Shown: positions 20,627-31,720 of the stretch, one piece after another
Layout of the letters: every line of letters begins with the position of its first letter
How positions within the stretch are numbered: position 1 is the first letter of the stretch
Source of the DNA: Pholiota molesta
Taxonomy: Eukaryota > Basidiomycota > Agaricomycetes > Agaricales > Strophariaceae
Length of the DNA stretch: 64,000 nucleotides
Assembly (NCBI GenBank): GCA_014925825.1
Contig: JACGCK010000234.1
Span: 1 to 64,000 of the forward strand
Direction: 5' to 3'
Program-made: the position numbers and the translations under genes
The notes under the pieces: generated by a model
Seen by the model: the letters and a program-made list of their open reading frames with translations, nothing else
Told to the model about the DNA's origin: nothing
Databases searched by the model: none

Positions 20627-22857
20627 TCACTTCAAGTTAGCCAGGATAACATTATGCAGAACAATGCCATCGTCCTGATCTCCCAATCAGACTATGAATG
20701 AATCGTCCAATATATGAGATGACGGTGGTATCCGTACCTGATCCATCGACCATGTAAAGCATCCCGCCATCCCAGACTTCTTCGCGAACTTCGTCTTGCT
20801 TTCGATGCTGTAAGTGTCGTCGTAACTTATGACCGTCATCCGCTCCGTATTATATATGAACTGTTCGAAAACGGCCGACGTCAGTCAACGAACAGGTTCA
20901 ACGAAAGAGAACGTCAGACCGGAGTATCGCTGCAATTATCCCATCCTGTGTTATACGTCACGTCAGTGCTTCATCGAGAACAAGCGTATTAGATCTCACC
21001 CATCGTGTATCCGTTGGACGCGCCATAATTTCCATCCGTCTTCTTGACCAACGCCCCAGAGGTGATCAACTGGGTAAACGGGATTTGCTGTCCCCACATG
21101 CTGCTCAGATCGCCCATCGCAGGCGCTTTCTTCGCAGGCGACCTACTATATCTCTGGTGCATGCCAGCAGAAAAGCGCGGCCTGATGCTTGCTGGTACCG
21201 AGCTTCCCGTTAGTTTCTTATCAGTGCTTTTCGAAACGTAGCCGTAGAGAGGTAGACCGAGAAGAATCTTTGACGCCGGCATTCCAGCCTTGGTCCACTG
21301 GGAGAGTGCGGCCTGCGCATTCGCTTGAGGCTGAGTACTGGTGCCACAGTAGTCCGCTTAGGTTTGTTGGGTTATCAGGAGCTAACCCATAGTAATAAGA
21401 TATCCGCTCACCGAGAGGTGCGTTTGGCCCTGGATGAGCCGAAGAACTGAAAACGTCGTAGTTCCTAACATTTTTCTGGTCAGACACCTTCGCATTTCGG
21501 AACAAGGAAAACCTTACATGACATTAACATAGGTCATGTATTTGGCGTACTCCGAAACATCTTTGAGAGGCGCACCATTCTCCCCTAGCCAAGGTAATTG
21601 CGTCACTGCAGCAGAAATGATCTTTGAAGAACCTGGCGCATATTTGAGTTTCCTTTTGTTTGATAAGACGAGTGAAAAAAGCTCCGACTCACCAAGCTCA
21701 TTTCGAAGCTCCTTTAAGAAGCTCAAGAAATTGGCGGCGTCCGCCGACGAGTGAGGATTCCCGGCTCCTGGCGCGTTCGGGTATTCCTGAATGCTGTTAA
21801 CCGAAACTTACTGAAATAATTTCTATCGTATTTACCCAGTCGATATCAATCCCTGGTTTGAGTCAATTCAGTATTTGTATTTGTAGATAAACTTAGAAGA
21901 AGCAGAAGTTACCATCCAGTCCATATGAGTTTACAGCTTCCACCATGGTGTTGACCAACTTAGTCCGATTGGTCGACGTCGACATCGCCTGGCTATACCA
22001 ATGGCTCCCACTCCATCCACCTATACCATAGGTGCATTAAGGTTGATCCATTTGACTGTGAGGCAGTAAAGCTAAAATTACCAACTGAAAGCACAATCTT
22101 AGTCGCACTTCCACTACTGCGCGCACTCAAGACGAGCTTCTTCAGGGTATCCTGGCTTCCGGAATCCCAACTGAGCCCAGCGACACCATTTGGCGTTACG
22201 AACGCTTCGAGTAAATGTTAGAAAAAGCCTTATTCCTCTGATTGGACAACGCACCAAAGAACAGAACATCAAACTTCGAAAAGTCAATCGTATGTGGTGG
22301 AAGAGCATCCGAAGACCAAGATGGGTAATACGACGCTGCAATATACTTGGTCGCGTCATCGGGCGCCCTAACAGCCTTCGAAGCGACGGCGCCTCGTGAG
22401 ACCATTTGGGGCCCAGGTCCAGTGCATCCGACTTCGCCTCCCGCCTCGGGAGGCGCAAGGAACTGGAGGAACTCCCGGCGCTTACTGAGCACCAAGTCAT
22501 GGATCAGGTCAGTGAGATACATCTCCAGCCCGACCTTGCGCTCCGTGATGAGCGCGTCGTCCACCCACGCAGCGGGGACGACGGAGGATGCGACGGAGCG
22601 CTTCGGCGGGAACGGGAAGGAGCCGCCGAGCTGCGCCCTCAGCGCCGCAAACTAGGAAACGAAGAATACATTAGAGAATTCGGCGCATATATGCGGGGTA
22701 GACAACAGGGACCGACCTCGGAGTACCGTCGCACGACTTCATGCGCGGTGTGATCTTCCCGGAAGACCTTGATGATGTACAGGATATGCGGGTGCGGCGT
22801 CGAGGAGGTCGTGTGCCTGGAGATGGCGACGGCTTCGATGGAGGCTGTGGGAGACAT
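20627..22857 (-). CDS. PX domain-GH18 chitinase fusion, copy 2
   Basis: About twelve exons, in frame throughout. Exon 1 (22717-22857) ends in RRYSE and exon 2 (22255-22651) carries FAALRAQLGGSFPFPPKRSV and ERKVGLEMYLTDL, completing a PX domain in the first 115 residues. After a linker the GH18 domain begins at IAASYYPSW and contains GGWSGSHWYSQAMS, the catalytic DGIDIDWE (D and E in adjacent exons), VNVMNYDVFSSSAHPGPNAP, PLYGYVSKSTDKK and the closing GCFTWSMDQDD; it ends HNVILANLK. No signal peptide is visible. It lacks the GC-AG intron of copy 1 and is shorter in the insertion after SVPASIRP. The two copies are clearly diverged (roughly half the residues shared in the parts compared), so this duplication is older than the palindrome arms around it. 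Confidence 0.85.
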
Positions 22858-23759
22858 ACTTGCTGGATGGTGGGCGCGATAGGGTAGGGGGAAGGATCGA
22901 CTCCTGGGGTGGCATATATGCAAAGCGCGCGTTATATAGGGGCGGCGGGTGTATATCCTTGTTTTGACAGCGGATGAGGCAACTTCTTTTCCCTCTTTGG
23001 GCCCTGGGAATCTTCGAGCCACCGCGCACGGAGTCCTGCTGCCCCGTAGCGCATTGGCCTTCGCCTCGACGGAGGGACCTCAGAGCAGGGACGATATGGC
23101 CAGCCCAGAGCTCAGAGTATCGTACTGGCAGACGTGTCACTGAAGAACCAGTTCCGCAATGGCGGCGGTGGCACGGAAAGATAACAAGTGACAGAATGAG
23201 AAGACAGCTCCGAGTGTCGAAAAGCCAACAGATCCTCAGAGGATTTTCGGGTTGATACTGGGGAAAGGTCATTCATAAAACGGTCCATGAATACATCCGC
23301 ATTTGTTGACGTTATAATCATAAAAGCTCCGTCAGTACCAGCAGCAGCTTAGAAGTCGCATTTCTGCCATGACTGTGATCTTCAGTGGACGATGCAGACT
23401 ATCTCGTAACCCGTAGCTGCCAGAACCCACCCTGAATCGGATTTTTTTTCCTTTCAAGACTCTCAAGCGACAAAGGCGAGCAGGCTATGAAGTGCTGCCT
23501 TTAGGCTTTAAGTCCCATCCTCATCGAAGTCTGCTGTTCTGGTGCAGATATAGTGTGCAGTTGGGATACTAGCGATGTCAGACCCGTTTCCGGTGACTGT
23601 TGACCTGGCACGGATGACGCAATGTTCGGCGAAGTGGGCCAAAGATTCAAGATGAGAATATTCGCTATGATGGTCATGAACAAGGAACGTGTGAAAGAAG
23701 AATGTTTGCGTACCTGAAATTCCCGCATTTGGACACCGGCGACTTCCTAGTGCGCCCCT
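22858..23759. other. Upstream region of chitinase 2 and inner edge of right palindrome arm
   Basis: No gene is supported. TATATAA-like sequence (22932-22938, minus sense) could serve chitinase 2. The end near 23700-23755 repeats, inverted, the sequence at 12595-12650. Confidence 0.4.
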
Positions 23760-25260
23760 TCGGGGCCCTTCCACTTGAACACGGACCACGATTATTCTTA
23801 TCATTACCTCTGCTTGCTCTTAACCAGCTTTAGCCCGTCCACGGTGTCATGATACGGGATCTAACTGGCTTTTCGTTGTCTTTGGAACGTGGTGGAGTCT
23901 ACGATCTAACATTGGCCCATGGAATCCCACGAGTCCGAGGGTGGCAGGCGTATAGTAACGACCCACTTGCTGCGACGATTTGCTGATAGAGTCTTCGATG
24001 CAGGATTCTGGGACTCGCTCGATCGGTCAAGTGCTCAAATCTCTTAGCAGCGTCCTCTCCGGCGAGATCGTCATTTTCATCATGGACGCTGCCGTGCACC
24101 AGCGCGCGCAAGGGTTATACCGCAGCAGGATGCAACGACGTCCTCTGGCTCTAGGCCGCTGATATCAATCGAGAAGGTCGCTGCTGGGTGGGCTGGGAGG
24201 CAAGGATAGGCAGCGCTCGTCTGGGGGCTCGGGTACCAAGAGGCTAGATCAGACGCGAGGCCACCCACCGTGACTGCAGTCCACTCACCCTCGGGCGACA
24301 TCCGCTGGGGCTTGCTCCAGTGGTGCTCGAGGTCGATTGATATACGAGTGCGCGATGGCCTCGATGTGTTTGCGAACCCTTCGGCGATCGCGTCGACGAG
24401 CTGGTCGCTTGGGTCCCCGAAGTCATTTCCCGGAAATGCTTGCGGTCGCAAGATGTCTCAAGCCGCTCGTACGAACTGGTATCCAAGATGTCGCCAACGG
24501 GACTGACTCTGGGGAATGGACATCCCATGCGGAGGACACTAAACTGGGAGTGGATAACGAAGACGGCGAGAGTTATAGCTGCAGCGCCGCCGCTTCTGGC
24601 CTCCGCTTCTTCGTGGACTAGTCCCCGAGCTTGTCTTCCTTACGAGGCCTTGCATGCCCAGATAAGAGGATGCCCATACTGGGCATACACCGCCAACCGC
24701 ACTCGCCGCAATGCCTGGCACTGCAAACGCCACCACTACAAGGCCGGCGTGTCTGGGCCATACGATAACCTCATCATCTTGACGCCTAGGAAGGAGGCCG
24801 AGGACACCTTGAATGATTCTGTGGCCATCGAAGAGAAGCTGTCCCAAAGCATGACGACGGAACGTTGCTTGAACACGTCTCTGCATGGGACTTATGGGTG
24901 GTTTGGACCAAGCACCGGCTGCGATACAGCTACACTCTTTCTCGTGAAGAGTGCATGACGTTCCCAGAGTACACCGCCCTTCGCGGGTCCTGGCTGTGAG
25001 ACTGGGGAAACGCGTAGCGCGATATGCTCTCTTCGCTCAGCCATCGGTTCCTGAATTTGAGGTGTCGGTGTACCAGCTCCCTAAGCCATGGGATCGGATG
25101 AACCGCTATGAGAAGCGGGGTGTTGGTTGTCCGAAAGTATGCAAGTTTGTTGTATCATGTGAATAAAATTCGCTTGCTTTGGCATTGATAATTTTTGAAA
25201 ACTCGGGGCATTTCAAAGGATAATAAAGTATCCACCACACAGGTTTCATTCAAACACACG
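23760..25260 (+). pseudogene. X fragment C (unrecognised gene remnant)
   Basis: Inverted partner of fragment B and direct relative of D. Readable plus-strand pieces are LSSVLSGEIVIFIMDAAVHQ (about 24040) and, near the 3' end, a frame with LLEHVSAWDLWVVWTKHRLR then YSYTLSREECMTFPEYTALR (24865-24985) that continues after a shift as RYALFAQPSVPEFEVSVYQL. Stops and shifts separate these blocks. The alternation of conserved and broken frames indicates a decayed gene. Family not recognised. Confidence 0.45.
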
Positions 25261-25353
25261 ATAAGTACAAACTACATGTCGCAAGGAATGCTAAGGGATG
25301 ACTCTCGTTAGGCATCAATCGCTAAGCACTTGTAGCACTACGATTATATTCAA

Positions 25354-25891
25354 TCAGATAAAATTCCAGGTAACTTGAATGCGACCGGCATCAAGAGAAG
25401 CCAGTTGCTGGAACGCAGCGGGAGTAAGGTCGATGCTCCCTTGGCTACAGCCTGGGCAGGTGTCTTCGACCGTGGCCTGAACAGTACGTCCCTGGTCTAT
25501 AAAGATAAAGAAAGTTTTTCTGAGCTCTGGGTATGATCTTGCTCCGTTGTAACAGAGTACTTACACTGAACTTGGATGCGCTGTCCGCAATGCTGTCCAT
25601 TGGCCGCATCAGCGGTGGAAAGCGCGACTACGAAATCAGAGTCGCTGTTGGTAACACCGCAGCTGCCTAGCTGTAAACGAACAAAATCAGTCCTTGAGCA
25701 TTTAATACCCTGGAGCTGCGTGAGGCAAACGAACCCCAGTATTGTACCACGTCGCTACATTTTCCAGTCAGCCGAGGTAACATCGACAATTGGTAGTAGT
25801 AAAACGAACCATCTCCAGAAAACGCGTAAGCGACTTGTGCAAGCATGGCGCTGGCAACGAAATAGGTGGAAAGTCCCTTGAAGAACTGCAT
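25354..25891 (-). CDS. Small secreted DPBB (RlpA-like, riboflavin-aldehyde-forming-enzyme type) protein, copy 2
   Basis: Four exons, about 116 residues, frame intact. Signal peptide MQFFKGLSTYFVASAMLAQV then AYAF, mature domain from SGDATWYNTGLGSCGVTNSD. The second exon is only 20 nt (ATWYNTG). Exon 3 ends QHCGQRIQVQ, exon 4 reads YQGRTVQATVEDTCPGCSQG then SIDLTPAAFQQLASL and ends RIQVTWNFI. The paired cysteines (GSCG, HCG, TCPGC) and the ID-LTP-AF segment are the DPBB hallmarks. Related mushroom proteins are secreted, often upregulated in fruiting bodies or stress; enzymatic activity is unproven for most. An effector or wall-associated role is only a guess. Confidence 0.85.
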
Positions 25892-26535
25892 TGTTAAATG
25901 TATAGCTGTTGAAGTGAATTGGGGGGTCAAGTTGTAGTGAAACTTTGACTGTGGAACAACGCAAGTTCTATGGTATTTTATACCTCTGAAAAACTTGTGG
26001 ATCAGTTAATGTGGCCGATAAGTATGGTCTTTGTCTATTCTTGCTCGACCTAGTCAAAAATGGTATGGTTTTTGTCGAGCTCATGAGACAGAGCGCGGCA
26101 TATCAAAAATTTCTACATCATTCTAAACCTTTAAGAAGTTGGATATTGCCTGAGAATTCTATACCTAACGCCGGGCTGATTGCCTTATTGTCGTAAATGT
26201 TATAATGTGTGCAAGATAGTCCATGTTGAAGGATACATATGGGACTCGTATTTGATCTACGTCGTTTACCATCAGATGTACCGACGGTGTCTAAGTTGAT
26301 TTTCCATCGTGAACGGCGGTTCAAGAGCCGCAAGTAGCTAAGATATTATTTACATGGCTTAATACCACACTAGACTCGGTGAATAGATCTCTACGCAATG
26401 AGAAAGACTCCTTTCCTGCTTTAGGTATATTTGGCATTGTGGGCAATGTGATATATTTAGCTCAGCGCTTGTCGATTCTTGTTCGGTATCTGAGGCAATG
26501 AGCGTACCACGGAGAAATTTCAAAGCAATGCAACA

Positions 26536-27289
26536 ATGAGTTCAAAATCCTTCCCACCCAGAAGACGGGAACGTCGACCAGAAACTCAGCGCTGGCACCC
26601 CCTCTGCGAAGGAGGGCAAGTGCTCAGAGGAATGAAGGTGGCCAGAGCTCCGTCTCCGCCAGTCGGGGCGGACGGCGCGGTGGTCGCAGCGCTGCCATGG
26701 GGAGCAACGAATGGAGCAGTCAGAGGCAAGACAACATGTGCATATCATCCCTTTTCCCCGCTTGGTTCGACTCTGACTCATGTATCGGCGTGTTCATAGA
26801 AAGAAGTCGAGCGCTGGCGCCGCGGGAACATTAACGACTCGGAGGGGATCAACGAGGGGATCAATGAGCTCAGCCGCATTGTGCCCAGCGGCTCGGGCGA
26901 GCAGGCGAAGGGCGTGATCCTCACGCGCGCGGTGCAGTACATCCACCACCTGAAGAAGAACGAGGCGCGGAACATCGGGAAGTGGACTCCTCTTGAAGTC
27001 TCTTCTCGTCAGGCCTTCAGCTTCAGGCTTCGAGCTTCAAGCTTCAAGCTTCAAGTCGAGTTCTCGCCAGCCAAATTTCCAGATGGAATATTGATTAATG
27101 GATTAGATCGATTCCTGATTTTTTTTTGTTTCGAGTACGTATGTATAGTGTATTACTTAGTTGCATCTTTTTTTTTGTTTTGCTAGTGAATTTCTTTTTT
27201 CCTGTGAGATTCCTGAAGCGTGTCGCTGTCATTTTGTTGTCGAATTGATCATGAATTGATCGCCGGATCATTTTATTTTTCACGTGCGC
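26536..27289 (+). pseudogene. Truncated copy of the bHLH gene (fragment D)
   Basis: Collinear with exon 2 (from the same breakpoint as fragment A), the intron, exon 3 and the 3' flank of the bHLH gene. Exon 3 still reads INEGINELSRIVPSGSGEQA and AVQYIHHLKKNEARNIGKWT. It then breaks into a short tandem run of CTTCAAG (27020-27060) and resumes as bHLH 3'-flank sequence matching 17110-17350. An extra SEG insertion lies inside the basic region (NINDSEGINEG). Exon 1 and the coiled coil are missing, so it is non-functional. Confidence 0.7.
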
Positions 27290-28330
27290 CTGATGGGCCG
27301 ACTTGGGACTCCTTCCATTTGTACACGAACCACGATTCTTCTTATTGCCTCTGCGTTCATATTTCCTCTAACGCGTCCACTGTGCGATGGTGCGGGATTC
27401 ATCTGGCTGTGTTACCTCGGTCGGAACCTGGTGGAGCGCGAGTCTAACCGCCCACGTTGTCCGAGGGTGGCAGTTGTTTAGTAACGACGACTTGCTGTTA
27501 GTCTTGGGGCGCAGAATCCTGAGATCCGTCGGACTCGCTCAATCTATCAAGTGCTCAAATGATAAATCTCTCCGCGTCCTCTCCGACGAGACCATCGTTG
27601 TCATCATGGACTTTGCCGTGGTCTAACGCGCGAACGGGCTGTAGCTCTGCGAAATGCACGACACCCTCTGGGTCTAGGTCGCTGATGTGGCCACCGCTGG
27701 TTGGGCTGCGATGCACAAATACGCAGCGCTCGTCGGAGAGCTCAGTCAGGTTCAACCAAGAGCATTCGCGAGGCCATCCACCGTGACTTGCGCGCAGCCC
27801 ACTCAACCTCGGGTGACGTGCGCTGGCGTGTCCTCGTTCGACCCCGAGCACAAGGGCTTCCGCCTGAACCGAGGGCAAGTCAATGCGGGCGTCGTCGAGA
27901 TGCGGCGCCCGCTTGCGCGCATCAAGTCCGTCTTCGGCTGGGTAAACGCGCACGACAAGGCCATGATGTTCATTCGGCACGGCACGTACCGTCGAACTTA
28001 TCAATGTACCTACGAGGATCCAACAGGCGCCCTGCTTGGACGACGAACTCCACCGGAGGGGCTGTTGTGCCGGTAGGGAATTTCTATTCCCCTATCTCAA
28101 GTGGTGGCTTGCTTGGGCTCCGAAATTCTTTGCTGGGGATCGTTGCGCCCAAAAGATGTCTCAAGCTGCTCATACGATCTGGTATCGAAGATGGCGCCAA
28201 TGGGTCTGTTTGTTAATATGATGTAGTTCATGTTGTACTGTTGTATCATGTGGATAAAATTCGCTTGCTTTGACATTGATTAATTTTGACAACAAGGCAT
28301 TTCGAAGGATAAAAAAGATCCACCACACAG
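27290..28330 (+). pseudogene. X fragment D (unrecognised gene remnant)
   Basis: Related to A (inverted) and C (direct). Its plus strand gives the longest coherent pieces of the X family: SLRVLSDETIVVIMDFAVV (27565-27625) and, in one frame from about 27810, VTCAGVSSFDPEHKGFRLNR, GQVNAGVVEMRRPLARIKSV and FGWVNAHDKAMMFI. The homologous minus frame in A continues SHTFGGIPVNYVGT. I could not match these to a known family. Confidence 0.45.
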
Positions 28331-28438
28331 GTTTTATTCAAACACACAAATACGAACTAAGTATCAAAAGGAATGCTAAGGGAAGACTCTCGTTAGGCGC
28401 TAAGCGCTAAGCACTTGTAGCGCTACGGTAGTATTCAA

Positions 28439-28965
28439 TCAAATGTATTCCCAGGTAACTTTGATGCGACCGGCATCAAGAGGAGCCAGTTTCTTGAAAG
28501 CAGCGGGAGTAAGGTCGATGCTGTATTGGCTACAACCAGGGCAGGTATCCTCGACCGTGGCCTCGACAGTGCGTCCCTGGTCTACAAAGCAAGTTTCTCT
28601 TAGTTCTGTTATGATATTGCTCCGTTAGAGTACTTACAATGAACGCGGATGCGCTGTCCGCAATGCTTCCCGTGGGCCGCTTCAGCGCTGGAAAGCGCGA
28701 CTACGAAATCAGTGTCTTTGTTGGTAACACCACAGCTTCCCAGCTATAGACGAGCGAAATCAGTACTTGAGCATTTGATAATTATCACCCGGCGAGAGCC
28801 AAACGTACCCCAGTATTGTAGTACGTCGCTGCAATATCCAGTCAGCCGAGGTAACATTGATAATTGATAGTAGTAAAACGTACCATCTCCAGAAAACGCG
28901 TAAGCAACTTGTGCAAGCATGGCGCTGGCAATAAAATAAGTGGAAAGTTCCTTGAAGAACTGCAT
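28439..28965 (-). CDS. Small secreted DPBB (RlpA-like, riboflavin-aldehyde-forming-enzyme type) protein, copy 3
   Basis: Four exons, about 116 residues, frame intact. Signal peptide MQFFKELSTYFIASAMLAQV, mature start SGDATYYNTGLGSCGVTNKD, then ALSSAEAAHGKHCGQRIRVH, VEDTCPGCSQYSIDLTPAAF and the C-terminus RIKVTWEYI. It keeps all cysteines of the barrel. It differs from copy 2 at scattered surface-type positions (S to K, Q to K, NF to EY), more than expected for a very recent duplicate. The fourth member expected in the left arm is absent. TATAAAAT lies at 29046-29053, 81 bp upstream of the ATG. Confidence 0.85.
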
Positions 28966-30072
28966 TGTTAAATGCTAGCTGTTGAAGTGAATTGGGGGTC
29001 AAGTTGAGAGAGACTTTGACTGTGGAACAACGCAAGTCCTATGGTATTTTATACGTCTGAACAACTTATGGATCCGTTAATGTGGCCGATGAGTATGGTC
29101 TTTTTCGTTTTTGCTCGACCTAGTCATAGATAGTATGGTTTTTGTCGAGCTCATCATGACAGAGAGCGCGACATATTAGCAATTTTTATTCGTTCTAAAC
29201 CTTTAGGAAGTGGGATATTGCCTGAAATTATATACCTAATGCCGGGCTGACCGCCTCGCTACCATAAATAACACAATGTGTGCAAGTTAGTCTATGTGAG
29301 GATACATATGGGAGTCGTATTTGATCTGCGTCGTGTACCATTAGATGTATTGGCAGTGTCTAAGTTGATTTCCCATCGCGAACGGCCGTTCAAGAGCCGC
29401 AAGTAGTTATTGAGAAATTTTTGATATGGCTTAATATCATACTAGTCTCGGCGAATAGACCACTACGCAACGAGAAAGACTCCTTTCCTGCAATAGGTAT
29501 TGTTGTGGGCAATGTGCTATATTTAGCTCAGCGCTTGTTCGGTTTCTGATGAGCGTACCACGGAGAAACTACAAAACAATATAGCCTTGAGTGAACATTG
29601 CAGGTAACCTATACAAACACTGTGTAATTTACGCATATAGCTGTAGGATTTAATATCAAGCATAACTTGAGCCCAACATCAGTCTCTGAAACAACAGGTA
29701 ACATAAGATTAAGAATGCGACCCATAACTTTATCGGTTTCAGAGAGAAAATAAAGTCCGTTCACTGACAACGCTTGTCATGAATGCGAATATTGCTCCTA
29801 ATAGGAAGCATGTTTACTAGAATTAGGTGCGATGATATCGGTCGGAGGTGTATTCTGGAGAGCTGGCGACCAAACTATAAACATCAGAATGTTGATGCCG
29901 GTGACTGTCCACTCTCAAAAAGAAAACCGGGCAAGAATCTTCAATGAAGGGGTCAGGGATTTGGATTTTGGTGCTGAAAGATATTCTTAATAGAAATTTA
30001 TCTTTGACAAAGAGCTGGAGGATTCAACAATAAGTAATCTGACAATAATAATTCCTTATTATTGCAAGGAAC

Positions 30073-30826
30073 GAGCCCTCGTTCTTTCAACTGGCGTGAG
30101 AACTTCTACTTGCCCATTTTCAACGAGCCACGACATCAATCTGGACATTCCCTCTCTGGCTTCCCATGTCATCATGGCCTGGTCTCATGAGTAGTTGCGA
30201 ACATTTGCAACGTTGACCTGAGGCAGTCATCAATAGCCTTCAACACTAGAACAGTATCCCTCTAGAACCAGGGAAGGCTTGCTGCTTGGCAAACCAATGG
30301 CAAAAATATGTCACGCGCTGGCAGCTTTGGCAATGCCTTCGCAGAAGAAGGGAATGCTCATGCCCTACATTCTCCCTCTGAATACATCCTATGTAGTCCC
30401 GCACGGTGCGCTGTACTATCGTCAAACGAGATTCTTGCCGACAGGAAGGCTTTGCCTTTTCAACTACTTATGTAGGTTTGGATTCTATGGCTGGCTTCGA
30501 TATCTCAGTCGTGAACATAATAACAGAAAGTGAAACTAGGAGGACTATTTCAGACCTCGAGATGTGCACAACAGCCCGCAAATCTTTTCTGTCGCTGATT
30601 CTCCCTACTTGGCAAGTGCTTCGCGTTATCTCGTTCTGTGATGGACCGCTGTTACGTTGTCTCTCTGAGCTATGAAAAATGTCTGGATCAGTCTGATGGT
30701 CTAGGCTTCACGATATCTCTAAATATGACTGTTCATTGTGATCAACAGCAACTACCCTTTCAACCAGAATATACTATGGTCTTATTGCTTTTTTTCTTCT
30801 TTGACCGCTGGGAGGGGACAATCAGC
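30073..30826. other. Gap without a recognisable gene
   Basis: Immediately outside the right palindrome arm. Short frames only; none shows conserved features. Confidence 0.4.
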
Positions 30827-31720
30827 TTAGTCTATTTCTATTGATTCAGTGATACGAAGGGCATTTCGAGCTGTTTCCTGTATCATGGCTTCGGTAAACT
30901 GCCCGCACATCAGCTGCGCATGTCGGAATGCGGCTAGCAAGGACTTCGTCGTTGCAGAGGATATGTCCACATCGTGCACTCGACTCTCACTCTGGTCTTC
31001 AGGGGAGCTTTTCATGAGAATATCGCAAGCCTTGCGCCGAAGAAGTTGGACTTTTTGTCCCTGCTAATATGAACTGTGAGTTTTTGCTACTTCGAATCGA
31101 ACCAGCTGCTGATGAACCATTTTCGAAGTACAACATGCGGGGAAGCTGAGGGAAATCCTTGAATATAATTGGCCCAATGCATCGCGATTTCAGTTCAGGT
31201 TGGCAAAACTCAGCCCTGGGAGGTATATTTGCAAAGGACTTCGAGTATCTTGAGTTCTTAGATCAAGATTATCAAGATCTTCCTGGAAATCATACACGTA
31301 TACTTGGTCATAGTACTGGCGCCGGCACACCGTTTCTTTCCCCTGGGCAGTGCGTCGCCAAAGATCAAAGCTCACAGACCTCATGACATATCTGCGCCCA
31401 GACTCAGGCTGTATTCTAAACTTCTCAACACCTGGCTTGAGATTTGATTGCCTCTTTTCGGACACTACATTGGTCAGAATCTGAATTTGAATATGAGGGG
31501 CCGGCATGTTGCGAGCTTTGAAGACTGATTCATCGCCGCGAATATTTGAAATGACAGGTGTAGAACAAATTTGCTTTGCCCACTTGACTTGCAGACGTCT
31601 CTAGAGGTGCATTTCCTATCATAAATTGGTTTGCGAGCTCTGACAGATGACTATAAGCCGATGACAATGGATCTGGATAGCTCCGTGAATTGTGATGTAC
31701 CCCATATCGCTTTGACACCT
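30827..31720 (-). other. Possible protein-coding remnant, unrecognised
   Basis: Three minus-strand stretches look coding. 31718-31530 contains MSKRYGVHHNSRSYPDPLSS. 31540-31190 contains KPGVEKFRIQPESGRRYVMR, SVSFDLWRRTAQGK and YYDQVYVYDFQEDLDNL. 31075-30827 contains QKVQLLRRKACDILMKSSPE and ends ARNALRITESIEID. The last is preceded by a possible splice acceptor (TATTAG near 31064). A further frame between them reads IGPIIFKDFPQLPRMLYFEN. They need different frames joined by introns or frameshifts I cannot place with certainty. No family is recognised; it may be a diverged or decayed lineage-specific gene. Confidence 0.25.

Larger units (their letters stand above)
23760..30072. repeat. Right arm of the large imperfect palindrome
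   Basis: Reverse-complement partner of 12675-17110. From outside (30072) inward the order is outer repeat, DPBB3, X fragment D, bHLH fragment D, DPBB promoter, DPBB2, X fragment C. X fragments C and D, and DPBB2 and DPBB3, are also direct repeats of one another, so each arm is itself a tandem duplication of a DPBB-X-bHLH unit. The axis of symmetry falls near 20-21.5 kb, between the bHLH gene and chitinase 2. Confidence 0.8.

Noticed and set aside
12675..30072. A giant transposon with 680-bp terminal inverted repeats
   Set aside because: The inverted similarity is not limited to the ends but runs through both arms with host gene fragments, and no transposase is present; segmental duplication explains it better.
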